Part shown: positions 34,555-45,751 of the stretch, in pieces
How positions within the stretch are numbered: the first letter of the stretch is position 1
Layout: each line of letters starts with the position of its first letter
Assembly (NCBI GenBank): GCA_036674765.1
Contig: JARVKI010000004.1
Location: forward strand, 806,001-870,000
DNA: 64,000 nucleotides
DNA from: Seiridium cupressi
Lineage: Eukaryota > Ascomycota > Sordariomycetes > Amphisphaeriales > Sporocadaceae
Reading direction: 5' to 3'
Made by a program: the position numbers and the translations under genes
Notes under the pieces: model-generated
Databases searched by the model: none
What the model was told of the DNA's origin: nothing
The model's input: the letters and a program-made list of their open reading frames with translations, nothing else

Positions 34555-35083
34555 GGAGAATCAGCGATTGGTCCTTCAACGGGTGAACTGAGCTCTGGCC
34601 GCCGTCTCTGGCACAGCAAAAACAATGGGAAGGGCACATTTGTGCTTAATGAGGATTTTTGCTACGAGGTCTGAACGCTGAGAGGAACTGTCTTCAATCG
34701 GGGAAATGTTCACCTGTGGGCATCAGAACAGTTTCTAGATAGTTGAGTGGCTCAATACACGTTGCGGTAATCCTGTTTGTGCCTGTCCTAACGTAACCTC
34801 GTGATTCTTACACATCCGTGACAAACACTCACATATTCACGGCTAGAAAAATTGGTGAGCTTTATTCTCGTCTCGTGCCAAAGTGTGCAAATCGTCTCTA
34901 CTACAAAATATGTTAAAGCACCAAGGGTATCATTCTCACCGCTGCCCAGTCCAATACGCCGCTCTATGCAAAGCAGAAATTTCAGTCCCATTCTCTCCTT
35001 GTCCGTAGAAATGCCCTATTCACGCATGCGACTCCTTCCAAATTTAACTTCTTCCCCGGCTTCGGACCGTACCAGAAGCCTCG
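34555..35083. other. Convergent intergenic region, 529 bp
   Basis: It contains the 3' ends of the PAM2-motif gene and of med10. No coding or structured feature is seen. Confidence 0.45.
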
Positions 35084-35599
35084 CTACGACGGTGGGAAAT
35101 TCGTCCCCTCCACGACACTTCGCGTATCTTCCCTCAGTTCCGGCATGGCCTTGCCCATCTCCTCGGCCAACACGTCCCTGAAACTGCGGAATGCCTCCTG
35201 CTTGCCCTTCATGAGTTGGTTGCCGCGCCGCACCAGCTCGACGAACTCGCGGGTGTAGATGTCTGGGTTTCGGCCGTTCTCGACGTACTGGATCAGCTCC
35301 GGCGGTACGTGGGGCAGGGACTGCTCGGGAGAGGGCGTGGACGCTGTCCGGTGGATGACCTGCAGATTCTGCTGGAGCGAGCGGATCTCGGTTGCGAGGA
35401 CGTCGCGCGAAGGTCGGGACGAAGACGTGGTGTCGTAGGCCGTAGTCTGCACCATGATGTTGTACATGGACTGGAGGGACTCCTTGACCTGGGCTAGGGG
35501 GCGACAGCGTTAGTACCTTTGGAGGTCTCCGTCATGTCAAGAGAGAAGCGTTGGCATACCTTCCAGCTCATCGTGGCTTGCGGGAGCCATTGGTGCCAT
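35084..35599 (-). CDS. med10: Mediator complex subunit 10
   Basis: Med10 (Nut2 in yeast) is an essential middle-module subunit of Mediator, which bridges activators and RNA polymerase II. Two exons, 35599-35560 and 35493-35084 (149 aa); the 66-nt intron has donor GTATGC and branch GTACTAACGC. Family motifs: VKESLQSMYNIMVQT at the N terminus, then EIRSLQQNLQVIHRT, VPPELIQYVENGRNPDIYTR and EFVELVRRGNQLMKGK, ending in a coiled-coil-like helix (SFRDVLAEEMGKAMPELRED). The length is normal for fungal Med10. The start MAPMAP is the first ATG in good context; a second Met three codons on is possible. Confidence 0.95.
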
Positions 35600-36817
35600 G
35601 GCTGCGCTCTGTTCTCGATGGTGATGTGCAGTGCTGAAGTTGAGAGTAGCTGCATATGCAGTGGAATGCTGCAGAGAAGCGGCGTCGCGCTAAAGAATGA
35701 GGCTCCTTGACTACCCCACAAGTAGCCCACCTGGGTGCCAAATGTGGACCTGAGTCGCGCCGCTTTAGCATAGGCTTAGCCTAAACCTGGGGAAAGTAAC
35801 AGAACGCGCAAGGGACAGGAAGAATTTAAGAGGACAACGCTGAGCCAGGCATACAGCTTTGTATGAGTCGGGATGGTTTTATTAATGTTCGATTGCAAAG
35901 TTCTCTGCCGATAAAATGATGCAAGGTACAAGACCAGTTTATCCATAGCTACGGATTTGAACAGGACCAAGGTACCACAGCGTCAGGAGACAATCGTTGT
36001 GGAGCTTGACACATCCTATGATATGGAATAAGTGATGCACACATATAAGCGTAATCTATGATGGACCGTCCTTATATGTAACCTTGCATATTGTAATAAG
36101 ACCACCACGTGGATGATCCCTTCGTAAATCTCTTGTATCTAGTGTTTCAAGGCCAACTTGGCAATTCTCACTACATTGTAGTGGTAAACCCGGTTCTAAT
36201 GCTGACGGGTTTTGTAATCAATTGATATAAGCACAAACCCTGACTAAGGATTAGAATCTGGTGTATGTCCAGTCACACCAGGTGTTTCGCGCGAAATCTG
36301 CAGTCCATTTCTTGGAGTGCTTGACCGACTGTTCTCAAAAAGATTGTCAAGAAACACAGTGTACAATTCCATAATCAGTGACGCCAGCTTCGGTGGCTCC
36401 ATGTGGTCTAGGCTGCCAGTGCTAGGCAGTTTGCACGATAGATAACCGGGCCGTGATATTGGCGCAGAAGTGATGTTAAGCGTGTTTAGCTGAAGAGCTA
36501 GCACTTGAATATGCCAAATGTCCATCACAGCTACTAGGGGCTTATGGAGATGTGAGAAATGGTCCAAGTCAAAGTGATTCGATATTCGCCTCGTAACACC
36601 GAGCTGTATGTAGTCAGACCTTTACTACATCACTGCCAAGAGTGATCCACGACATCGTAGATCTCTCACTATAAATATTCAACACAATTCAAACCTCTGC
36701 TATGTTTCAAATGTCTAGTCAAACATTGTCTTTACCCTACCTTACCTGACACATCAGGCATTTCTTTACATGGTGTAAAACTGACTGACGACCTCGAAAC
36801 ACATCTAATTATACACC
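35600..36817. other. Divergent intergenic region, 1.2 kb
   Basis: It lies between the starts of med10 and the BCS1-like gene and holds both promoters. A 107-codon minus-strand frame at 36244-36567 has no recognisable domain. Parts around 36000-36200 are AT-rich. Confidence 0.4.
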
Positions 36818-38663
36818 ATGCCTACAGCTCATTCTCGTTCTTTTCCCGCCTCTGGCCATCACTCGATATGGAAGTCGTTCCCCCACACTGCCAGGTTCTC
36901 GTTGTTCCAACAGTTCTTCAAAAGATGGTTGCGGACCGACTTGAAAAAACTGGCAGTGTTCGTCACACTAGTTAGCGCTTTCTCCAGCGGAATTTCGAAG
37001 CTCGATGGATTATGTGGTCGATTTTACCATCTGTTGATCACTTTTTTCACTGCCTCAATCTCAATTGACGGGGAGGACATGCTCAGTCAAGAGGTACTCA
37101 ACTGGATCAAGTACCACGTCCTTCCGCAACAGAGTTCCAGGACTCTGACAGCTTCAACGTTTGAAGCAGGTTACGGCCAGAGAGACGATCGTGCGGAGGT
37201 AGAAAGTACCCAGGTTGAATATTTGTCAACCTTTGGAACGATCTGGTTCTTCTTCGAGCGCAACCTCTTCATGGTTCGACAGAACCTCGATCGGAGGATG
37301 TTTTCCATGATCAATAAAGCCGATCAGTGTATCAGAGCTCCAAGAGGTAACGAGGCTTTATTAGTCATGTGCTTGAGTCGGTCAGCAAAGCCAATCAAAA
37401 GGTATGTTGTCCAATTTACGCTCTCAAAGTTCTCTATCGTTGAGCAGAACTTTTTACATTTCTTTTTCACTCCTCTCAATCGTAAAAGATCTGTCGTCGC
37501 TCACAATTTGTATTTATAGATTCCTTCAGAGTTGCCATGAATTCGACCAACAGCAAAAACAATCCTATACAGTGATTCGCGCCTCGAAAAGTGGTTCTTG
37601 GGGCATTACTATATTCCGTTCACTTCGGTCGCTGAGTACTATCCATCTCGAAGAAAGACTCAAGGATGATGTTATCTCCGATATAAATCATTACTTGAAG
37701 CCCGAAACTCGCCAGTTTTACCTAGATCGTGGCATACCATACCGACGAGGCTACCTTTTGTATGGGCCGCCGGGAACCGGGAAATCATCGTTTGCATTTG
37801 CTCTTGCTGGACACTTCCAACTAGCGCTCTGCGTACTAAACCTTCCAGCCGTGCATGATGATACTGATCTAGAGAAACTCTTCGTCAAAATCCCGACAAG
37901 ATGCATTGTCCTTGTAGAGGACATTGATGCGGTTGTGCTCGATCGCGAGAAGAAGAAGTCCATGCTCTATAACCAAGAGACTGACGCTGAGAAAGCGGGC
38001 ACCACTAAGAAGAAACACGGTGCATGTACACTTTCGGGCCTTCTCAACGTGCTGGACGGGGTGACTGCTCAACAGGGTAGAATCGTTCTGATGACGACCA
38101 ATCACGCCGAAAACCTTGATGCCGCCCTTATACGCCCGGGACGTGTTGACAGGACGTTTTTCCTGGGAAAGATCAAGAAAGAGACGGCGAAGAAAATGTT
38201 CCTCGCCATGTTCGCTCCCGGGAGTACAGCCGACAGACCTGCTCCAGCCGAAACAATAATGCAAGCTTCTGAGTTCGCTGAGCTTGTACCTGAGGACACC
38301 TTGACACCGGCTCACTTGCAGAGTTTTTTCCTCGTTAACTTGAAGGCACCCGGAGTAGCCATTGCGAGGTTTCCAGAATGGCTCGAGGAGGAAAATGCCC
38401 ACAGGGGAGTCGGGGAGGACCGGGACAAAAAAGAATCAGTCACGAAAGATGACGTAGATAAGCCACAGGACTATTTAGGGGCCGTGAAAGAGGACCTCAG
38501 ATACGACTTGGAGAAGAGAATAGAGATGATGACTAATCCCCTCATAAAGGAACTCCAGGAATCGAGAACGCAAAGCAAGAAGGGGGTAGTAGACACAGGC
38601 GAGGATGTTGGAAACACTGTCAGTGAGACTAGCAGCTTCATCAACGTAAGCTCCGCTAGCTAG
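36818..38663 (+). CDS. BCS1-like AAA ATPase
   Basis: Two exons, 36818-37401 and 37520-38663 (575 aa); the 118-nt intron has donor GTATGT and acceptor TATAG. The N-terminal third carries a hydrophobic stretch (about residues 46-75) and a BCS1-N-like region. The AAA domain has Walker A GPPGTGKSS (about residue 276), Walker B region CIVLVEDIDAV (about 323), sensor LMTTNH and arginine finger RPGRVDR. Yeast Bcs1 moves the Rieske protein across the inner mitochondrial membrane. Filamentous fungi carry many diverged copies with unknown roles, and this one, with a long charged C-terminal tail (about 100 residues of Lys/Glu/Asp), belongs to that group. A mitochondrial location is likely but unproven. 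All ATPase residues are intact. Confidence 0.9.
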
Positions 38664-38851
38664 ACCATAGATTCAGCTTGAAGATGGTCACATAGAAAGA
38701 GAGATCTCGATCCACCTTTAAGTCAGTAGTAACTTCATCTAGAAGCATATCATGGGTATAGCGCCTTCCATTGTGGCAATTGATTTATATAAAGTTCTAG
38801 AACCTGAATTGCCAAAGCCAAAGTCGTGTTCTTTTCTGAGATATCTAATTA

Positions 38852-39868
38852 CTAGCCAGCCGGTCGCCACCTAGGTCTCTGAGTTATGGTTGTCTTATAT
38901 GATGCTTCGTTCCTGCCATGACGAGGGCTATGTAGATCACGCCAATCTTGTTCCAGCTTCCCTCGTTGTAGATCTGGCTTACTTGAATATGTCCTTGACG
39001 ATCGTCGTGTTTCCGAGATTCGTAGTGATGCCGAAGTACCAGCCATGCTGGTACCGTTACCAGGCCCAGATACCAAGGAAACCGCGGTTCCTATAGGACT
39101 GCTGGAACCCGTAGCTCGCCTGTGTGGTTGTTTGCGTGGTGGTGCCCCGGGCAATGCATTCTCACTCCCAGATGTGCCGGCCTCCTGTGCATGAAGCATT
39201 TCTGGTTGCGGCAACGCCAAGACGAACTCGCATTCTTCGCTATCCAATTCGGCTCTTGGGCTCCACCATCTTGGTGCGTTAGCGGGATGATTTCGGGCAA
39301 AGAAAGTCGTGATACGAATCGACCATATGAGATCTCGATGTCGAAATTTAGCCATTCTGATATCGAAAGCCAGATTGTGCAGCTTCTCGACGAATTCTTC
39401 ATCCCCCTCTGAGTTGAAACGAATGGGCCCCGCATCCCTTACTGCTTTGGTTCGGCGTATACACAGAGCTACGCCATAGCCTCTGTCAAGCAAGAGTGGC
39501 GGAAAGTTCGGACATCCCTGAAATCTAGCAAGTTCAAATTTGACACCTCTCCCCAGAAGCTCCTTGACTGTGTCTCGGAAAGCCCAGTCCATGAACCATA
39601 GTTCTTCATCGGTTATCCAAGATGCGGCAGGAGGCGCTCGATGACCATCATTCCTCCCGATCAATTCGACTTTGCTCCGCGCCTCAATCGGAGTTGCTGG
39701 TGTACTCTTACGTGTGCTCTTGTTCTCTTCGACCAACTGCGAGGAATATTGATTTTGTTGACGAATCAAGTGGCTCTCTCCAGACTGCTGTTCAACCTTT
39801 CCGTCCACTTCAGAGCTTTTTCGTGCTTCTCGTTCGAGTTCAAAATCCCTTGCTTGATGGTCTGCCAT
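38852..39868 (-). CDS. Orphan 338-aa protein
   Basis: Single exon, MADHQARDFELEREARKS to a stop at 38852. The N-terminal 90 residues are charged and Gln/Ser-rich. Residues about 90-220 look folded: WITDEELWFMDWAFRDTVKE, VKFELARFQGCPNFPPLLL, then YGVALCIRRTKAVRD. The last 110 residues are Ser/Arg/Pro-rich and probably disordered. I recognise no family. It is convergent with the BCS1-like gene, only 188 bp from its stop. The switch from a folded to a low-complexity frame near residue 225 could mean a frameshift or a missed intron in the C-terminal part. It is probably a lineage-specific gene. Confidence 0.6.
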   Translation of the reverse strand: MADHQARDFELEREARKSSEVDGKVEQQSGESHLIRQQNQYSSQLVEENKSTRKSTPATPIEARSKVELIGRNDGHRAPPAASWITDEELWFMDWAFRDTVKELLGRGVKFELARFQGCPNFPPLLLDRGYGVALCIRRTKAVRDAGPIRFNSEGDEEFVEKLHNLAFDIRMAKFRHRDLIWSIRITTFFARNHPANAPRWWSPRAELDSEECEFVLALPQPEMLHAQEAGTSGSENALPGAPPRKQPHRRATGSSSPIGTAVSLVSGPGNGTSMAGTSASLRISETRRSSRTYSSKPDLQRGKLEQDWRDLHSPRHGRNEASYKTTITQRPRWRPAG

Positions 39869-40581
39869 GATTCTTGAATCACAATATGATCAACTGGTAG
39901 ATTCTCAAAGCTTCAAGTTCTAGGGTCGATCAAAGTAACCTAAAAAGACACAAAAGTAATGAGCGTAGGTAGAAAGAAATGATATGTACTATGAGCATGA
40001 AAAAGCGTCTTGTCATCCATAATCATTCAGCCATTGATACAGAAGTTGCCACATCAAAATTTCAAAGCATCTTTGAGTAGAGAAGGATAATTTTGAACAA
40101 AGGCCGAAATTGTTGTTGATCACTGAGACAAGGGACAAAGGCCCCGACACAGTGCCGAAGAATACTCTAGCAACTTTCTTTTCGAAACACGAGTAAACAT
40201 CTGAGCCCAAGCCAGATGCTATTTCGCCTCGAAAAGTATTTACAAAACCCTGCATTGGAACTTGACTCTAATCTTCGTTAATGGTTTATATCTCTATTAA
40301 AGGTATATGAGTAAATATATATTTGGGTCAAGAGACTACATTTCTAGGCATGAAACGACTTATTTAAGTACAATAGATATTAGTTCTTTCTGGTGCCAAG
40401 GCTGGGCAACTGGAAGAATATCAACCGTCTTTCCTAGAAACCCCGAATAGCACGCTATAAGCAATATAATAGTGTGCAGCATTCAAAAGTACTGTGATCA
40501 TTTGGGCTTTTCTTCGACATGGTAGTTCAAGTGCGGGTATGGGATCTCACTGTTATATCATTCTCCAAGTAAATAACACGA
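39869..40581. other. Intergenic, 713 bp, AT-rich
   Basis: An 80-codon minus-strand frame (40013-40255, MQGFVNTFRGEIASGLG) has no recognised domain and is left uncalled. The part around 40260-40400 is strongly AT-rich. Confidence 0.4.
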
Positions 40582-41442
40582 TCAACTTCCCCTAATAGCC
40601 TCCACCCATGAATCTTTGATCGCACCCCAATACCTCTCCGGGTCGGCTTTCATATGCCCAACGTGGGATGTGCCCTCAAATCTCTCCAGATCCGTTTGAA
40701 AGCCCTTCTCCTTCGCCTGCGCGGCATGCTGTTCGAGAGCCTCCCATTGAATGATGTCATCATGTGTGCCGTATAGATAAGTCCTGCGTGCCTTTGAGCT
40801 TTCAAACTCCGGGTCATTGATCGCTTTGGTACTAAACACGGCCGCACTGGGAATCCCGCGAATATACGCGATGCTATGGATGGCTAGTAAGAATAGTACG
40901 GCGAGGAATCGGGGGACGGCCATGGGCCCGGGGAACCACGAGGCGGCGCCGATCGCCATGGCGCGAGACCATGGACCGAGGTTAGTCCTGACAGAGGTGC
41001 TTCCTGGCGTGGAGTCGAAGACGCAGAGGATATGGGGCAGCGTCTTGCCCGGGTTCAATCTGCGGTATGCGTGCAGCGTGGCGGCGTAGTTCACACCGCC
41101 GGTGTTGGACATGGCATGAACGAGCACACGTTCGTCAGCTCCAGCAAGGGCGCGAATCGCGATTTCCATGTTGCTCGAGCGCTGCTCGAGCGACTGCCAA
41201 AACATTTTCACCATCGGGCCCAAGACCATAACGATTTGTGCATTGGGATAAAGCAGCAGGTATCCCAAAACATATTTGTTCAGATGTTTGGGGAGAGCAT
41301 CGCCCCAGGCGTACATGAGGATAGTGGTAGGATATGTCGGGTTTGAGGCCGTGGCATCGCTTGTAACTGCTGGCCGAAGATACACGGTATTGCTTAGTTT
41401 GGTGAAGCCCGGGAAGCCTTGCGTTTTCTCTGTTGAGGACAT
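40582..41442 (-). CDS. PaxU/TMEM53-like alpha/beta-hydrolase (DUF829)
   Basis: Single exon, 286 aa, starting MSSTEKTQGFPGFTKLSNT. The opening of the fold (PTTILMYAWGDALPKHLNKY, then GYLLLYPNAQIVMV) is typical of DUF829, the family of human TMEM53 and of PaxU from the Penicillium paxilline cluster. Candidate catalytic residues are Ser112 in HAMSNTGG, Asp in LYGTHDDIIQW and His in EGTSHVGHM. A hydrophobic stretch (FLAVLFLLAIHSIAYI, about residues 183-198) could be a membrane or lid segment. The substrate is unknown. Despite the PaxU relationship there is no prenyltransferase, P450 or terpene cyclase beside it, so I do not infer an indole-diterpene cluster. The length is normal. Confidence 0.88.
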   Translation of the reverse strand: MSSTEKTQGFPGFTKLSNTVYLRPAVTSDATASNPTYPTTILMYAWGDALPKHLNKYVLGYLLLYPNAQIVMVLGPMVKMFWQSLEQRSSNMEIAIRALAGADERVLVHAMSNTGGVNYAATLHAYRRLNPGKTLPHILCVFDSTPGSTSVRTNLGPWSRAMAIGAASWFPGPMAVPRFLAVLFLLAIHSIAYIRGIPSAAVFSTKAINDPEFESSKARRTYLYGTHDDIIQWEALEQHAAQAKEKGFQTDLERFEGTSHVGHMKADPERYWGAIKDSWVEAIRGS

Positions 41443-44400
41443 GATGGAATTGTTGATCGAGTACTCGATTTAAGATAGATTCCTTTCATAGTAGTAGGAC
41501 AGTCGGGATATCGAAATACGTCCAGCGTGGAATCACATTACTCTTATCATTGTGCTGTGCTGTGCACGGTGATTGAGATCGGAGTTTCAGCGCTGGCCGG
41601 AGATTTTGACACTTCATTTGCGATGTTGGGAAAATGACTATACTAAAGTGTTGAGAAAGTAAGACTTGGCAATCATGGATGATAAATCACGAACTAGCAC
41701 TAAACGGTCCACATCCCTGGACCCAAGTGCTTGGGTCCTCGATGAGCATAACCTGGGGAAATCCACCCTACTAAAGCGATATCCATGGAATCTACCAAGT
41801 TGACTTTAATCAATTTGACAAAGATTAATCACGATAATGTTGGCGCTGGTCTGTTTTACAGGGGCGCCCAGTAGATAGCGAATTCTTGGGTGGGGATTGC
41901 AAGAGTATAGATTCTTACATAGGTTACTTTTCTTAGGTTAGCTATAACCCTTGATAGCTGCCCTCCTTTATGGAGAATGTACCCATTACTTCAGCCCCTA
42001 TCTGCCATAGTATGCGATATGAATGAGCAGTCGGTGCGACCTGCGAAACTCAAACAAAGCCACGAGTAGCAGAATGTCAGCCTCTGGGTGAAATCAGTTG
42101 GTGATGCTTCGATTACGAAGATCTGCTGTCCACAGAAACGAGCTTCAGATTGTGCGCGAGTTGAACCAGGGTATCTTTGGTCAAATTTTGACGAGTCTTG
42201 CCTGACTGAGTTGCCGTTGCTATTGAAAACTGTAGTATGGATTAATGGCGAATCCCTCGAGTTATTATATAGGGTTGGCTACTATCGGGCCTGTACTTGA
42301 TGTAAATACGAGTAAGCAGTTGCGACGGACTGCTCCAATTTGGCATAAACATGATTGACAAGACATAATCAGAGATGTACGCTCCCAAGCGGGCGTGTAA
42401 CCCTCTTCAGGCACATAATTCGTCATGAGACGATTCTTACCAAGAGGTCGTTGCGTATTTCGGTATGTTCGGCGCGCCAGCTGGGTTCTTCTCTGACGTT
42501 TCAGGCAAGCCGAGCCCAGACCTCCGAATGCCGGGTGCGATTTGGAGGACGGGCTGCGGTACCGTAGCGGCCGCAGAATGTGAAATGATCGGCAAGGCCT
42601 GGACTCGGCTGGAACCCCCTCGGCCAAGGATCTCGGAAGTTGGCTTCATGATTGGTGCAGAGACATGGCGTTTCACCTGACAAATTGCTGCAGTATGCAA
42701 CCCGACTGGTAAGCAGAAGCCTCGCGTTGTCTGTATTGGTGGACGAATCCGGGGAGGCAGAAGTGTAAATAAGTAAAATCCGGTCGCATGCGAGCTATTG
42801 TCTGACAGCCAAGCCTGCTTACGACACCGAAGGCAAGGCTTGCAAATCTCGCGGATACGGCGGCGTAACCATACACCGCATCTATGGTGACTGAACGTCC
42901 AATAGCCTCGTGGACTGGGGCAACGGAAATGATCAGCGAGCGTACTCGGTCAGAAATCGATAGAGATCATGCCATGCAGCTTTGCGTGGCTTTTTGCAAA
43001 ACACTTCACGGCTGTGGATGGAAATGCAGGATTAGGGGGTTGAGAATGCAGAGGTGCGGGAGCTGTGGAGCGGTTCAAGCTACTATGTATGAAGTTAATG
43101 TGCCAGTTGCCGCGCTGCCTTTCCGCTTCTATTTTTACAACAAATTGCCGCCGCCGAGGCAATCAAGAATCAGGGTTCAGAGTTAACCGCGTTCAATCAG
43201 TTACCGCACCGTAGCCTAGGCGTGCGCGCCACTGACAAGAGTAGCGCCGCCTGTCATGTCATTCTGAACCCTCGGCTAGCAGTGTCTTGCTTGGAATAAA
43301 ATGTGATTGAAACCAGGTTTGCTCTTTCCACCATAGCCCGTCGTGTATCTATATAGTATGTCTCACCACGATGTTAATGAGCTGATGCTGGGCTGAGCTG
43401 AGCTGTCGTAATGCCTGTCGACCCCACCACTGCCGAGTTACGAGCGACTCCTTGCGACGAGTCATCGCGGATCTTGGGGCACACTAGTAAAGGAGTATCT
43501 AGGTAATGTACCCATGGCATGAACGAGTTGCAATGCGCAATCTGGGGTCAAGTGATCTCAAACCAAGAACAAAATGAGATGGTTTCACCAGAGGAACGAC
43601 AACTGCACGTATTGGGGGGTGCATTGCAGCCCGAGGGGGTTAGCGGAACCTGGATTCCCTGTTGTAGATCTCTGATCATCTGAGAAGTGGTCAATGCCAC
43701 TAGAATCGAGAGCGAACAGCCTTGAATGTGCAATGAAGAACGACCCTTGTGCCAGCTGGAACGAGATCAGCACAATCTCTGCTCTTCCATTGACAGGCTG
43801 ATGTGAGAATGAATAGGATATGGCCCGGCGCTGAGATGGGAAAGTTGGGACGTCACCATCCAATGCCTGATGATTTGACCCTTGGCCAGCAGCTACAACG
43901 ATTACCCCTTGTCGTCAGGCTCTAAAACCGCCCGTGGTCGACATCTACCTAGCATCTGGCATCTGCCATTTTCCCACGAGTCTGCCACATTAGAAATCAT
44001 CATCAGAAAATGACGAACGACAAGGGAAATACTGCATCAAGATTGAGAGGTTGCCTTTGGTTCATTAGCCGGCCGCACCTCGTCGCCTGTGGTCACCGAA
44101 CGAAATAACGAGTGTCATGACCTGATTGAACTCGGTAAGCCCGTGTTCGGCAGCTACGAACCCCTTTCGGGAAGATCAGACACTGGAATGGCTGGAGCTC
44201 GAGGTATTAGCGTTCGAGATGTCGAAGAAATCAAGGACCGACACTTCTGGGCGAAGACCTGTAATTGCTGCCTCCGGCTCCAGATTGTCATGCAATGTAC
44301 CTATAGACTTCAGTCCATCGAGGTTTGCCAAGTTGCACCATGCGCAATTGCGTCAATACCTTGGGTACTCAAACAACGCTGTCATGTGAGGGGACCTATG

Positions 44401-45751
44401 TGACAAAAGAACCCTTCCTTGGACGCCACGACTTGTGATTGTATATCGTCAACTGCTCTGTTGTTGCTCATCTCCCACGATGCTGTAATGTATTGGCTTG
44501 AGTATCTAGGGTCGTTCATTGTATAATCCATAGATGTCGGCGCCCTAGCATTGACAAGACCCACAGCCTGCCTCGAGCGCACAAGCCCGATAAGCCTGAC
44601 AAAGCCTGACCGGCGGACCAACCTCACCCAGCCCCGGATGGTTCGCCAAAGGTTAATTATAAGTGAGGCACGTACATTAATGTATGCATTGTTGGCATAA
44701 CATAGTCGGACCTCAGTGAGCCACTCGAGCCCCAGGGACTAACTAGATCCGCAGCAGCAGAGAGCGGCATTTGGCCCTTTGAGCCATCGATGCAAGCAGT
44801 CCATTGCTGGCTGCTGGCTTGGAATGGTGCAGGTGCCCTGGAGAATACATTTCGACTTCCAGTTGCCTGACCCGACCTGACCGACTTGGGCAGCGGGCGC
44901 ACTGTCATCCACCCACTGCATCCACCCACCAAACCCCTTCGAGCCAAGCCAAACCAAACCACAACCAGCCCTTTTCTTGATCAACTCCCTTCTCTTCTCC
45001 TCCTTCTCTCCTCCCCCCACGTAATTGACCTTCCGTCTCTTTCACGCTTCTGTCACCTCCAGAGACGACAGAGAGCTCGCCGATTGAATATCTCATATTC
45101 GACGGCTGCGCCTATTTCTCTCGTCCAATTCTCAACCGCGCACTAGTATATCGCAGGACAAGCCCACGCGTTCCCGCAATTTACTTGTCGTCTGGGTAAG
45201 TCGCTCATCTCCATTTCATTGCCGCCGTTGCTTTGGCTTCGGGCGGCCTTCCATCCCTCTCGCACGTCCTCACCTCCCCCGTCACTGCTTGCACCTAAAA
45301 TCTAAACCATTCCTTAACCTAATTGCACCTTGTTCAAAAACAAACACAAAGGCTGCAAACTTGGAACATACTTGCATCTTCATTCTTCTGTCATTCTTCC
45401 TCAGTGCCAGCGCCGCCCCTGCTACGGGTAGGACCTTCGGGGCAAGGCAGAACTAGTTAGCCTTGGGTGATTTGCTGCAACTGCTGGTCCTAAGGCTGCC
45501 TTTGGATCTCGAGCACTAAACTCCGCCATCAACGCCCCCTCGCGAGTCAAACAAGATCTTGCAATCAACCCAGTCTGGTCCTTACTGACAGAACAACTAC
45601 CAGAACTCTACCATTTACGACAAGACCTCTCCGCCTCTGTTAGCCGCTTTTTCCGGACCTGCGGTCGGACATTACAATACGCCCCTCCTTCTCACCTCCA
45701 GCAAATCCCAGTCCATAGGAAGCACATTTGCTCCTCTAAACAACCGTCACG
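41443..45751. other. Gene-poor stretch and CK1 promoter, about 4.3 kb
   Basis: No gene is supported between the PaxU-like start and casein kinase 1. Frames at 42437-42700 (minus), 42884-43186 (plus) and 44089-44403 (plus) are open but show no domain. 41640-42000 is AT-rich. From about 44960 onward the sequence is strongly C/T-rich and serves as the CK1 promoter and leader. A possible leader intron runs 45196-45404 (GTAAGT to CCTCAG), with low confidence. Confidence 0.4.

Noticed and set aside
40582..41442. Indole-diterpene biosynthetic cluster around the PaxU-like gene
   Set aside because: No prenyltransferase, GGPP synthase, terpene cyclase or P450 gene lies within the window near it.
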